This document shows positions 1-7,960 of a stretch of DNA of 64,000 bases, piece by piece. Made by a program: the position numbers and the translations under genes. The DNA is from Rhizobium sp. WSM4643 (GTDB lineage Bacteria; Pseudomonadota; Alphaproteobacteria; Rhizobiales; Rhizobiaceae), in NCBI RefSeq assembly GCF_025152745.1, contig NZ_CP104040.1, positions 3,162,001 through 3,226,000 of the forward strand, written 5' to 3'. Each line of letters opens with the position of its first letter. The stretch's first letter is position 1. The notes under the pieces are model-generated. The model ran no database searches. It saw nothing but the letters and a program-made list of their open reading frames with translations, and was not told where the DNA came from.

Positions 1-885
1 GGCGAGCGCAATTGCGCGGTCCTTTTCGCCAAGCGTGTCATGGTAGAAGCCGGCAAGCACATGCCGTTCCTTGATTCGGCTGCCGAGGTTTTCGTAGAAC
101 CGGTGCTGCGGTGCCTGTCGCACCACCCAGTCGCTCCCCGAGATCAGCATTTGGGTTGGAACCGTAATGGCGCGGGCGTCGCCGACGACGCGGGCCGCCG
201 CCTCATAGAGCTGCAACAGGATGTTGGAGGCAATCGGCCGGGAGATCAATGGGTCGGATTCATACGAGGCGATCCGCTCGGGATCATGCGTCAGAAACCT
301 CGCCTTGACATAGGAGTTAACGAAGAATGTCCCCTTGAGCTTTTCCCAGAGCGCAACGCCTTCCTTGGCAAAAGGCACGTAGAGTTTGACGCTGAAGGCT
401 GGGGAGGCCAGCACGAGCGCACGGATTGGCGGCGCATAGTCGTGCACCCAGGTGGTGGCCAGAACCGCGCCGACGCTCTGTGCAATGACGGCGATGTCTT
501 CGACTGAAACACCGCTTGTCTCGCTGACATGGCGAACGAAGCAATCAAGATCATGCGCCGAGGCCGCAAAGGATGGCGAATAGCCGCGCTCTCCCGGTGA
601 ACGCCCTTGGCCGCGTGCATCCCAGGCGTAGAAGGAAAAATCATCGAGGCCGAGCTCGGTGGCGAGATGGGCGACGCGGCCGCCATGCTCGTGGCCGCGA
701 TGGAGAAGAATGACTGCGCCCTTCGGGGAAGCCCCGGTCGCGGGCCACATCCGGTAAAACAGTCGAGTACCGTCATGCGAAGCGAATTCGGATTCACGCA
801 TTGGTCTGGCCGTCGAGGACGGTTGCTCGCTATCGGCAGTTTGCAGCACGGTCTTCTCCAATTCTGATAGGTGGATAGATTTCAT
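1..885 (-). CDS. alpha/beta hydrolase (partial, runs off the window)
   Basis: The reverse strand reads open from an ATG at 885 to base 1. The translation is a serine hydrolase of the alpha/beta fold: an oxyanion-region HRGHEHGGR, a nucleophile elbow AQSVGA in place of the usual GxSxG, and later ISGSDWVV around the acid residue. An internal in-frame ATG at 801 is a second possible start. In rhizobia, from memory, a similar hydrolase fused to a SAM methyltransferase sits beside a CDP-alcohol phosphatidyltransferase, as here, so a lipid role is likely. The C-terminal part is outside the window, so the fusion cannot be confirmed. Confidence 0.8.
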   Translation of the reverse strand, partial: MKSIHLSELEKTVLQTADSEQPSSTARPMRESEFASHDGTRLFYRMWPATGASPKGAVILLHRGHEHGGRVAHLATELGLDDFSFYAWDARGQGRSPGERGYSPSFAASAHDLDCFVRHVSETSGVSVEDIAVIAQSVGAVLATTWVHDYAPPIRALVLASPAFSVKLYVPFAKEGVALWEKLKGTFFVNSYVKARFLTHDPERIASYESDPLISRPIASNILLQLYEAAARVVGDARAITVPTQMLISGSDWVVRQAPQHRFYENLGSRIKERHVLAGFYHDTLGEKDRAIALA

Positions 886-914
886 CCATTGGCGAGCACA
901 GTGATTTGCTTTCA

Positions 915-935
915 TTGCAAAAGTCTAGTTGCAAA
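915..935. promoter_or_regulatory. direct repeat TTGCAAA in a divergent promoter region
   Basis: TTGCAAA occurs at 915-921 and again at 929-935, a 14-base period, between the divergent hydrolase (885) and phosphatidyltransferase (1051). It could be a regulator site. No regulator can be named from the sequence. Confidence 0.3.
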
Positions 936-1050
936 TGTAAGTCCTATGCGTGAACCGATATAAAGTGCGGGCTTCCTCACAGCTACGACGATCTTCACTG
1001 CCCGAGCCGAGATAGACTGATCAAACGCCACGATATTCCACTGAGGTCGC

Positions 1051-1662
1051 ATGTCTGTTTATCAATTGAAGTCCCGGTTTCAGAATATTCTTCGCCCTCT
1101 CGTGCGCTCCCTCGCGGCGCGAGGCGTCACCGCCAATCAGGTGACTTCAGTTGCCGCCGCCGTCTCGGTTGCATTGGGCCTTTTTCTGAGCGTCGCCCGG
1201 CTTCCGCATTGGTTCCTGCTGGTGCCTATATGGTTTCTCCTGCGCATGGGCCTCAACGCCATTGACGGCATGCTTGCGCGCGAACATGGGCAGAAGAGCA
1301 TTTTAGGCGCGTATCTGAACGAGATCGGTGATGTCGTGTCGGATGTCGCCCTGTATTTGCCGTTCGCGCTCATCGATCCGAACGGCTTGATGCCGGCGAT
1401 ATCAGTCATATTCCTCTCGGCGCTGACGGAATTTACCGGCGTTCTGGGTCAAACGGTCGGCGCAAGCCGCCGTTACGACGGGCCGCTGGGCAAAAGCGAC
1501 CGTGCGGTGCTTTTCGGCGCGCTCGGCACCTTTGTCGCGGTCGGTGGGACGTTTGCAGCATGGACATCGTGGCTTTGGGCGGTGGTGGCTCTACTTCTCA
1601 TATGGACGATCATCAACCGCATCAGCGCCGGTATTCGCGAGGCCCACACAGCCACCCGGTAG
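1051..1662 (+). CDS. CDP-alcohol phosphatidyltransferase family protein
   Basis: A 203-residue membrane protein with several hydrophobic segments. It belongs to the family that transfers a phosphatidyl group from a CDP-linked lipid to an alcohol. The family signature DxxDGxxAR(x8)GxxxDxxxD aligns as N69, D72, G73, A76, R77, G86, N90, D94. The first and third Asp are therefore Asn, although the last Asp (the usual base) is kept. The gene is divergent from the hydrolase at 1-885. The substrate is unknown; the changed metal ligands may mean a specialised or altered activity. Confidence 0.85.
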   Translation: MSVYQLKSRFQNILRPLVRSLAARGVTANQVTSVAAAVSVALGLFLSVARLPHWFLLVPIWFLLRMGLNAIDGMLAREHGQKSILGAYLNEIGDVVSDVALYLPFALIDPNGLMPAISVIFLSALTEFTGVLGQTVGASRRYDGPLGKSDRAVLFGALGTFVAVGGTFAAWTSWLWAVVALLLIWTIINRISAGIREAHTATR

Positions 1663-1794
1663 CGAGCGGAGCCGATCTGCCGCCGCTTCACTGCCGCCAG
1701 CCGGAGCTCATGAAATGTCTCGATTGATCGACCCTGCCTTCCTCCTTCAACTGCATGTTAAACATAGGTTGCATTTTTAGCGCTGCACCTTGAA

Positions 1795-1811
1795 AGCACC
1801 AAAGCGGTGCT
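1795..1811 (+). promoter_or_regulatory. small hairpin before the TnpB-like/PspA start
   Basis: AGCACC (1795-1800), loop AAAGC, GGTGCT (1806-1811), followed directly by TTTATG. It lies just upstream of the likely ATG starts at 1814 and 1826. It could affect translation initiation, or it could be chance. Confidence 0.3.
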
Positions 1812-1813
1812 TT

Positions 1814-2962
1814 ATGTTTTATTTCATGGCGAACACAGGCAAGACACCCCACCCATCGCTACTGCGCTACACGCTGGCGCCTGATGATTCTGCCCGGCAG
1901 GCGCTGGACGATACTGTTGCCGCCTATCGGAGGATGATCGACATCCTCAGTGAACTCATCCACGACAGGGCGGGCGCCAATCTCGTCGTCCTGCATGAGC
2001 TTGCCTATGAAACAGTCCGCGAGCAGACAAGCTTGCCAGCACGGCTGGTGACACTCGGCCTCCGCGATTTCGCCGCCAATCGCGGCGTGAGCGCCGATCC
2101 GCCATATCTGCCGCTCGATGACAAGCTCTTCGCCATCAAAGGGCCCTCGGACCTGACGATCGCCACAGTGCACGGACGCGTTGCCGTGCCCTACGATGTC
2201 GCGGGTTATTCACGGGGATGGGAGAGTATTTTTCCGGCCTACCTCGTTGCGGGCCGGGATCGCTACGAGATTCACATCGGCGTCACGCCGAATTCCGCTC
2301 CGATGGAGGAAAACATGACGAACGAAGGCATTCTCTCACGCATGGGTCGCCTGATCGCGGGTATCGCGAATGCGGCGATCGACAAGGCGGAAGGCGTAAA
2401 CAAGATCGCCGTCATCGAACAGGCGATCCGCGAGATCGATGCGGCAGCGGAAGACGCCCGCACCGATCTCGGCAAGGCTCGCGCGGAGGAATACCGCATC
2501 CAGAGCCGCCGGGACGAAATCGTCGAAGACATGAACGCGCTCGACTCCAAGATCCGCCTCGCCGTCTCGTCTCAGCGGGATGACCTGGCAAAGGCCGGCG
2601 TTGCCCGCCAGATCGATCTCGAATCCCAAATCGCAGCGCTCGACAAGGCGCTGGCCGATGCCAGGGAACAGGTGGACGAAGGCCAGAAAGCCCTGCAGGC
2701 CGTGCTCGCCACGCGCCGCGAGGCGGATGCTCGCCTTGCCGATTTCAAGCGCAGCATCGCAAGGCATCCCGAGCACGCTACCGGCCAAAGCCAGCCGGCA
2801 CCGGGTCCGGACGCCGCCCGCGCTGCCGCAGCGGTCTCGCGGCTGACCGGGGTTCCCGCTGGCGAGCATGCCCATAGTTCCGAACTGGACGAACTCGACC
2901 GGTTGCACCGCGAACAGGCAATCGAAGCCCGCCTCGCCCGCTTCAAAGCGGATAACCGGTAG
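1814..2962 (+). CDS. TnpB-like N-terminal module in frame with PspA/IM30 protein
   Basis: The ORF has two parts. From about 2315 (ATG preceded by GGAGG) the last 215 residues are a PspA/IM30-type coiled coil, close to the usual PspA length, which binds and protects the inner membrane. The first ~165 residues match the N-terminal wedge/REC part of IS200/IS605 OrfB (TnpB): LHELAYETVREQTSLPARLV, then KGPSDLTIATVHGRVAVP, then a beta strand near YEIHIGV. No RuvC DED residues or zinc ribbon follow. Possible starts are TTG 1790, ATG 1814 and ATG 1826. It may be one fusion protein, or a TnpB remnant with a separate PspA start at 2315. The ORF is followed after 5 bases by the YqiJ-like gene. Confidence 0.75.
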   Translation: MFYFMANTGKTPHPSLLRYTLAPDDSARQALDDTVAAYRRMIDILSELIHDRAGANLVVLHELAYETVREQTSLPARLVTLGLRDFAANRGVSADPPYLPLDDKLFAIKGPSDLTIATVHGRVAVPYDVAGYSRGWESIFPAYLVAGRDRYEIHIGVTPNSAPMEENMTNEGILSRMGRLIAGIANAAIDKAEGVNKIAVIEQAIREIDAAAEDARTDLGKARAEEYRIQSRRDEIVEDMNALDSKIRLAVSSQRDDLAKAGVARQIDLESQIAALDKALADAREQVDEGQKALQAVLATRREADARLADFKRSIARHPEHATGQSQPAPGPDAARAAAAVSRLTGVPAGEHAHSSELDELDRLHREQAIEARLARFKADNR

Positions 2963-2967
2963 CGCCG

Positions 2968-3615
2968 ATGGAGCTCCTTTTCTCACCGGAATGTGCGCCC
3001 TTCGCCATCGCCGCAACTATCCTTGTCGGCCTGACCGCGATCGAGATGCTCGCGATGGTCATGGGCTTTTCGATGACGGAATTTCTGGGAAAGCCGGAGG
3101 TTCATGGCCATGACGGCATCCTGGCTTACCTTTCCTGGCTCAATCTCGGCGGTGTTCCCCTGCTGATTCTCATGATGCTGACGCTCGGCTTGTTCGCGAT
3201 GACGGGCTTTGCGTTGCAGGCCGTCGCCAACGCCTTCTGGGCGCCACTGCCAAGCTTGATAGCCGTCATACCTGCCGCGCTGGCAACCATCCCCATGGTC
3301 AGGGCATCGAGCAGAACCGTGGCGCGTATCGTACCGCACGACGAGACCTATGCGGTCGATCTCGACGCCCTGCTCGGCCGGACCGCCGAGGTTTCGATCG
3401 GCCCGCTCGATCAGGGGCTGCCAGGCCGCGTCCGCGTCAAGGATCAGCATGGAAACTGGCATGTGCTTCGAGCCCGAGCCGCCAAGGGCGAAGGTCCCCT
3501 CGCGATCGGCGCTTCGATACTTCTCGTCGATCACAAGGCAAATGTGTTTATCGCCATTCCCGCGCCGGTTGACCCCGCCGATGCGGACAATCACTCTTTG
3601 AGGGAGCAGCAATGA
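2968..3615 (+). CDS. YqiJ-like inner-membrane protein with OB-fold domain (DUF1449)
   Basis: The 215-residue product has three hydrophobic stretches at about 10-33, 62-82 and 85-108. A soluble beta-rich region of about 135-200 fits the OB-fold/NfeD-like domain of YqiJ. It starts 5 bases after the PspA-like gene and overlaps the flotillin gene by 4 bases (ATGA). This order matches the E. coli yqiJK pair with a PspA-family gene added. By family it should partner the flotillin in a membrane microdomain complex. Its exact role is unknown. Confidence 0.8.
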   Translation: MELLFSPECAPFAIAATILVGLTAIEMLAMVMGFSMTEFLGKPEVHGHDGILAYLSWLNLGGVPLLILMMLTLGLFAMTGFALQAVANAFWAPLPSLIAVIPAALATIPMVRASSRTVARIVPHDETYAVDLDALLGRTAEVSIGPLDQGLPGRVRVKDQHGNWHVLRARAAKGEGPLAIGASILLVDHKANVFIAIPAPVDPADADNHSLREQQ

Positions 3616-5363
3616 TGTACGACGTTATTCTACCAGCCGGCATTGGGATTGTTCTGATCTTCGGCATCGGTTTTGTCCTCGCCTCGCTTTACACGCGCTC
3701 CAGCCGCGACGAGGCCTATGTGCGCACCGGTCTCGGCGGCCAGAAGGTCGTGCTCGACGGCGGTTCGGTCGTCCTGCCGATCTTCCACTCGACCGCTCGG
3801 GTCAATCTGAAGACACTGCGGCTCGAGGTTCGCCGCGGCGAAGGCGATGCATTGATCACCAAGGACCGCATGCGCGTCGATATCGGCGCCGAGTTCTATG
3901 TACGCGTGAAACCCGATGCCTCCTCAATTGCGCTTGCAGCTCAGACACTCGGCAACCGCACCAACGACGCCGAGGCTCTGCGCATCCTGATCGAGGCGAA
4001 ATTCGTCGACGGCCTTCGCTCGGTGGCCGCGACGATGAATCTCGACGCGCTGCAGGAACAGCGCATGGATTTCGTCAAGGCCGTGCAAGAAGCTGTCGGC
4101 GCCGATCTTCAGTCGAACGGCCTCGAACTCGAATCCGTGTCGCTGACACGCCTCGACCAGACCGACATCAAGCATTTCAACGCCAACAACTTCTTCGACG
4201 CGCAGGGCCTCGCGGCATTGACCCGCATCACCGAGGGACGCAAGAAGGAGCGAAACGAGATCGTTCGCGACACCGAAGTCGCCATCGCCCAGAAGGATCT
4301 CGAGGCCCGTCAGCAATCGCTGACCATCGAGCGGACCAAGCGGGAAGCCGAACTCAGCCAGGAACGGGACATCGCCAACAAATCCGCGGCGACACGCGCC
4401 GAAACCGCGCAGCAGGAGCAGGCCGCAAAACGCGCCGAGGAGGAAGCCCGAATCGCTTCCGAACAGGCGATCGCCGAACGCGAGGCATCTGCCAAACAGG
4501 CTCGCGAAAGCGCCAACATCGACGCCGCCCGTGCCGTCCAGCAACGCGAAACCGAAGCCAAGCGTGACCTCCAGATCGTGGCACAGGAGAGCGCGATCGC
4601 CGTTGCCAACAAGAGCCGTGAAGAATCCGAGGCGAAGGCGGCGGCTGAAACGGCCCGCGCGCTGGCGATAGCAGCAGAAGAAAAGGTCGGCACCGCCAAG
4701 GCGATCGAGATTGCCGAACGCGAAAAGCAGATTGCCGTGATCGATGCGCGCAAGAAAGCCGAGACGGAAGCGACTGCCGTCACCGTCGGCGCCGAGGCCG
4801 AAAAACAGGCGGCAAGCGACCAGGCCGAAGCCATCAAGACGCTCGCAACCGCCGAGGCGGATGCGGCGATCATCAAGGCCAAGGGCATTCTCGAAACCGG
4901 CAAGGCCGCGGCCGAGAGCGAGGCATTGCTCAACGACGCGCGCAACAAGCTGAGCTCTGCTATCATCGAGTTCGAGATCACCCGCGAACGGATCCGCATC
5001 ATTCCGCAGGCGCTCGCCGAAGCGGTCAAGCCGATCGAGAAAATCTCCGATATCAGGATATTCGACACCGGCGGCATGCTCGGTCGCGGAAATGGAGCGA
5101 CCGGCGGAAACGGTATCGGGCTTGGCGAAGGACTGGCCGGCCAGCTCCTCTCCTACCAGGCGAACAAACCGATTCTCGACAAATTGATGAAGGAAGCCGG
5201 CTTCGAGGGCGACGATGCCATCTCATCCCTTCTGGGAAATCTCGATGGAGCAAAACCGGCAAGACCGGCAACGCCCGCCCCGGCAAAGCCGGCAATACCG
5301 GCCGCAGCCCCGACACAAACGATCATCCCTCCGGCGCCGAAGCCGGCACCAAAGAAGGACTGA
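3612..5363 (+). CDS. YqiK/flotillin family SPFH protein
   Basis: The 583-residue product has one N-terminal membrane segment (about 5-27) and an SPFH/band-7 domain (about 35-210). A long Ala/Glu/Lys-rich coiled coil (about 215-450) contains repeated AE-rich heptads. The C-terminus is Gly-rich and then a Pro/Ala tail. Flotillins oligomerise in membrane microdomains. Translation is coupled to the YqiJ-like gene by the ATGA overlap, so the three genes form one membrane-integrity operon. It ends just before a RIME-like repeat. Confidence 0.88.
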   Translation: MMYDVILPAGIGIVLIFGIGFVLASLYTRSSRDEAYVRTGLGGQKVVLDGGSVVLPIFHSTARVNLKTLRLEVRRGEGDALITKDRMRVDIGAEFYVRVKPDASSIALAAQTLGNRTNDAEALRILIEAKFVDGLRSVAATMNLDALQEQRMDFVKAVQEAVGADLQSNGLELESVSLTRLDQTDIKHFNANNFFDAQGLAALTRITEGRKKERNEIVRDTEVAIAQKDLEARQQSLTIERTKREAELSQERDIANKSAATRAETAQQEQAAKRAEEEARIASEQAIAEREASAKQARESANIDAARAVQQRETEAKRDLQIVAQESAIAVANKSREESEAKAAAETARALAIAAEEKVGTAKAIEIAEREKQIAVIDARKKAETEATAVTVGAEAEKQAASDQAEAIKTLATAEADAAIIKAKGILETGKAAAESEALLNDARNKLSSAIIEFEITRERIRIIPQALAEAVKPIEKISDIRIFDTGGMLGRGNGATGGNGIGLGEGLAGQLLSYQANKPILDKLMKEAGFEGDDAISSLLGNLDGAKPARPATPAPAKPAIPAAAPTQTIIPPAPKPAPKKD

Positions 5364-5386
5364 TCGCCGCGCAAGCGGGTCTGGAC

Positions 5387-5500
5387 TAGAACAGGATGAT
5401 TTTAGGCCGGTTCGGCCTAAAATCTGAATTCTGTTCTAAATTAAATAGTTAGAGCATGATGTCGCCTGAAAACTGCTCACAATTTTCGGCATCATGCTCT
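5387..5500. repeat. RIME-like intergenic palindromic element, copy A
   Basis: Two palindromes lie side by side. One is 5387-5438, with a core ATTTTAGGCC/GGCCTAAAAT inside TAGAACAG/CTGTTCTA ends. The other is 5451-5500, with AGAGCATGATG/CATCATGCTCT ends. The same pair recurs in the opposite orientation at 35601-35715. The layout fits the Rhizobium-specific intergenic mosaic elements (RIME). The last bases touch the end of the phosphoesterase gene. Confidence 0.8.
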
Positions 5501-6239
5501 ATCTCACCCAACCCATTGCCAGCGCGCTCGCCCAGTCGGCACGGCCCCTTTCGGCGGCCAGTGCCGACATCGCCATATGGTCGTAGACGACGGTTCGGAA
5601 CTGCCACGTCCATCCGCCCGCCGTCTTTTCCAGAATGGCGTAGCTCGGCAGCGGATGGCCAGCCTCCACCTTGTGGTAATAGGGCAGTTCGTCGTCATAG
5701 GCCGGGCATCCGACGCTGCCGGGATTGACGATGAGGCGGCCATCGGAAAGCCGCACGGCGCGGGGAATGTGGCTATGGCCGCAGAGGATCAGCGGCAGGT
5801 CGATGCCTTCGGCCAGCGCCTCGATCGCTTCGATCGGCTTCAGGAAGACGAAGCCCTCCGGCGAAACCGATTCCATCCAGTAGACATTGTCGTCCTTCGG
5901 CGTCGCGTGGCAGAGATAGACCTCGCCGCGATAGACGATATCGAATGGCAGGCCGCGCAGCCAGTCGAGATGAGGTGGCGTCAATTGCCGATGGGCGGCG
6001 GCATCCGAAGCATGCATAGCCGCCGGATCCTGTTCGATCAGGTAGCGGTCGTGATTGCCGCGGACCGACGTCAGGCCGAGCGGCATCAGCAAGTCTGCCG
6101 TCCTGCCGGCCTCGAGCGGGCCGCTGAAGAAATCGCCGAGATTGACGATCTCCTCGACGCCTTGCGCGCGAATATCAGCAAGCACTGCCTCGAGCGCCAG
6201 ATGATTTCCGTGGATATCGGCAATTGCTGCAAACCGCAT
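5499..6239 (-). CDS. calcineurin-like metallophosphoesterase
   Basis: The 246-residue product carries the metallophosphoesterase motifs in order: ADIHGN near the N-terminus, NLGDF, RGNHD, CGHSHIP and NPGSVG. This is the compact YfcE-like class. It starts 3 bases after the uraH stop, so it is probably the last gene of the purine degradation operon. The family cleaves phosphodiesters or phosphomonoesters with two metals. The substrate here is unknown; a nucleotide product would suit the operon but is inference. Confidence 0.85.
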   Translation of the reverse strand: MRFAAIADIHGNHLALEAVLADIRAQGVEEIVNLGDFFSGPLEAGRTADLLMPLGLTSVRGNHDRYLIEQDPAAMHASDAAAHRQLTPPHLDWLRGLPFDIVYRGEVYLCHATPKDDNVYWMESVSPEGFVFLKPIEAIEALAEGIDLPLILCGHSHIPRAVRLSDGRLIVNPGSVGCPAYDDELPYYHKVEAGHPLPSYAILEKTAGGWTWQFRTVVYDHMAMSALAAERGRADWASALAMGWVR

Positions 6240-6242
6240 TTT

Positions 6243-6599
6243 CTAGCTCCCTCGGTAAGTAGAATAACCATAGGGCGATATCAGCAACGGCACATGATAG
6301 TGCGCCGTGACGTCGGCAATGCCGAAGCGGATCGGCACGAGATCGAGGAAGGCGGGATGTGGCAGCGGCGTGCCGCTGGCCCTCAGATAATCGCCGGCAT
6401 GGAAGACCAGTTCGTAGGTACCGGCTCGAAAATTTTCACCAATAAGGATAGGGCCGCCATCAACCCGGCCGTCGGCATTGGTCTCCACCGTCTTCAGATG
6501 CCTGCGAATCTCGCCGTCGAGCTGGAAAAGATCGATCCTCAAGCCTTCGGCCGGCTTGCCGAGAGCGGTGTCGAGAACATGCGTGGTCAGTCCGGTCAT
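6243..6599 (-). CDS. uraH: 5-hydroxyisourate hydrolase (transthyretin-like)
   Basis: The 118-residue product has the transthyretin-related signature: [13 protein letters not shown] at the N-terminus and the C-terminal YRGS tetrapeptide that marks hydroxyisourate hydrolases. It hydrolyses 5-hydroxyisourate, the product of uric acid oxidation, to OHCU, the substrate of UraD encoded upstream. Its start overlaps the allA stop by 4 bases, so translation is coupled. Confidence 0.95.
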   Translation of the reverse strand: MTGLTTHVLDTALGKPAEGLRIDLFQLDGEIRRHLKTVETNADGRVDGGPILIGENFRAGTYELVFHAGDYLRASGTPLPHPAFLDLVPIRFGIADVTAHYHVPLLISPYGYSTYRGS

Positions 6600-7096
6600 G
6601 GGGCTGGCTCTTCGATGATATAGGGGGTTTCGAAAAAGAATTCTTCCAGATTGTTGCCCGGTCCGTCGCGGTCGACGACCAGGAAATCTGAGGCTTGGCC
6701 AAGCGCCATCAGCGGATGATGCCAGACGTTGCGGCGATAGTTCACCCCCTGGTCGCCGCGCGCAAGAAACACCTGCGGCCTGCCCGGGCGGCCGTTCTCA
6801 TCCTCGGAGACGACGACGAGAAAAGGACGGCCCGAGACCGGCGAGAAACTCTGGCTGCCGAAAGGATGGCGCTCCATCATGGTGACTTCATAGGGGAAGC
6901 TACGCGGCTGGCCGCGAAAGAGGTTGATGACGACGCGCGCATCCTCGCCCGTCGCCTCAGTGGCGGCGAGCGCATGGAAACGCTCCGTTGTGCCGCCATT
7001 GATGAGCCGCATTGCGGCCGGATCGGCCTCGATCACCTCGCCGAAGGGAGCAAAGGTGGATCGGGTGAGCGGGCGGATGTCGAGAAAATCGGGCAT
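6596..7096 (-). CDS. allA: ureidoglycolate lyase
   Basis: The 166-residue product starts [20 protein letters not shown] and contains the cupin-like family motifs [32 protein letters not shown] and NVWHHPL. The enzyme splits ureidoglycolate into glyoxylate and urea, the final step of allantoin breakdown. The open frame extends further upstream, but the ATG at 7096 agrees with the family start and lies 4 bases after the preceding gene. Confidence 0.93.
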   Translation of the reverse strand: MPDFLDIRPLTRSTFAPFGEVIEADPAAMRLINGGTTERFHALAATEATGEDARVVINLFRGQPRSFPYEVTMMERHPFGSQSFSPVSGRPFLVVVSEDENGRPGRPQVFLARGDQGVNYRRNVWHHPLMALGQASDFLVVDRDGPGNNLEEFFFETPYIIEEPAP

Positions 7097-7100
7097 GACT

Positions 7101-7463
7101 TCACTCGCCTTGCGCATGCCAGTGACGGATGGCATCGATCGCGGAGAGAAGCTCCGGCAGTGTGCGATACGTCGCCTCCCAGATCTCGGAGGGATCGAGA
7201 TCGAAGAGATCGTCGAGGATACGGTTGCCCGTGCCGCAGATTTTCGTCCACCGCAAGTCGGGATGCTCGGTCGCAAATTCCGGATGTGTCACCAGCAGGC
7301 GGGACGCCGCCGCACCGATGGTGAAGTGGCAGAAGACAACCGCCTTGAAGGTGAGCTTGTCCCCGGTAAACGCAGCCTCATCCATTCCGCCGACGAAGGT
7401 CAGCGCTTCGGATGCCGCCTCATACATCTCATTGAGATAGTCGATCGCTCGCCGCTCTTTCAT
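7101..7463 (-). CDS. HepT-like (DUF86) protein with a degenerate motif inside the purine operon
   Basis: This 120-residue all-helical protein aligns along its length with HepT/DUF86 toxins: [13 protein letters not shown] at the start, then [19 protein letters not shown], then [11 protein letters not shown]. The toxin motif Rx4HxY (usually in MRNRLIHDYF) reads G79, D84 and L86, so all three key residues are changed. No MntA-type nucleotidyltransferase antitoxin is nearby. The start overlaps the uraD stop by 4 bases and the stop is 4 bases from allA. A scaffold or regulatory role in purine catabolism is inferred; RNase-type toxicity is unlikely. Confidence 0.8.
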   Translation of the reverse strand: MKERRAIDYLNEMYEAASEALTFVGGMDEAAFTGDKLTFKAVVFCHFTIGAAASRLLVTHPEFATEHPDLRWTKICGTGNRILDDLFDLDPSEIWEATYRTLPELLSAIDAIRHWHAQGE

Positions 7464-7960
7464 TCAGCCTCCGGCAGCATCGATGTCAGGCGCAGCAGCG
7501 CGATCCGCTCGACTTGCGCGGCCGCGGTCGCCAATTCTTCGTCTCGGCCATTGCCGATCCGCGCTTCGAACGCCGACAGGATGTCGTCCTTTGTAAGCCC
7601 CTTGACGGCGATGATGAAGGGAAAGCCGAATTTTTCGACATAGGCCGAATTGAGTTCGGTGAAGCGGGCATGTTCGGCCGGGTTCAGGCGGTCGAGACCG
7701 GCGCCGGACTGCTCCTTCCGGCTGTCTTCCGTGAGATCGCCAGAGATGGCAAGGCGCCCGGCAAGATCGGGATGGGCGCAGAGCACCCCGAGACGCTCCT
7801 GCGGGCTTGCCGCCCGGAAGATGGCGGCAAGGGCCGCATGCACACCGGCTGCCGCCAGTGGCTCCGTCACGTGGCCGGCGTCATAGGCGCGCTCGGCGAT
7901 GAAAGGGGAATGTTCAAAGACGCCGCCGAAGCGGGAGACGAAATCCTCGCGCGACATCAT
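7460..7960 (-). CDS. uraD: OHCU decarboxylase (2-oxo-4-hydroxy-4-carboxy-5-ureidoimidazoline)
   Basis: The 166-residue product starts MMSREDFVSRFGGVFEHSP. It has the catalytic His-Pro at H63-P64 (CAHPDL), the SRKEQSGAGLDRL helix and FGFPFIIAVKG. The enzyme decarboxylates OHCU to S-allantoin, linking UraH to PuuE. The open frame is longer upstream, but the ATG at 7960 overlaps the puuE stop (TGATG) and matches the family length. Confidence 0.94.
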   Translation of the reverse strand: MMSREDFVSRFGGVFEHSPFIAERAYDAGHVTEPLAAAGVHAALAAIFRAASPQERLGVLCAHPDLAGRLAISGDLTEDSRKEQSGAGLDRLNPAEHARFTELNSAYVEKFGFPFIIAVKGLTKDDILSAFEARIGNGRDEELATAAAQVERIALLRLTSMLPEAE

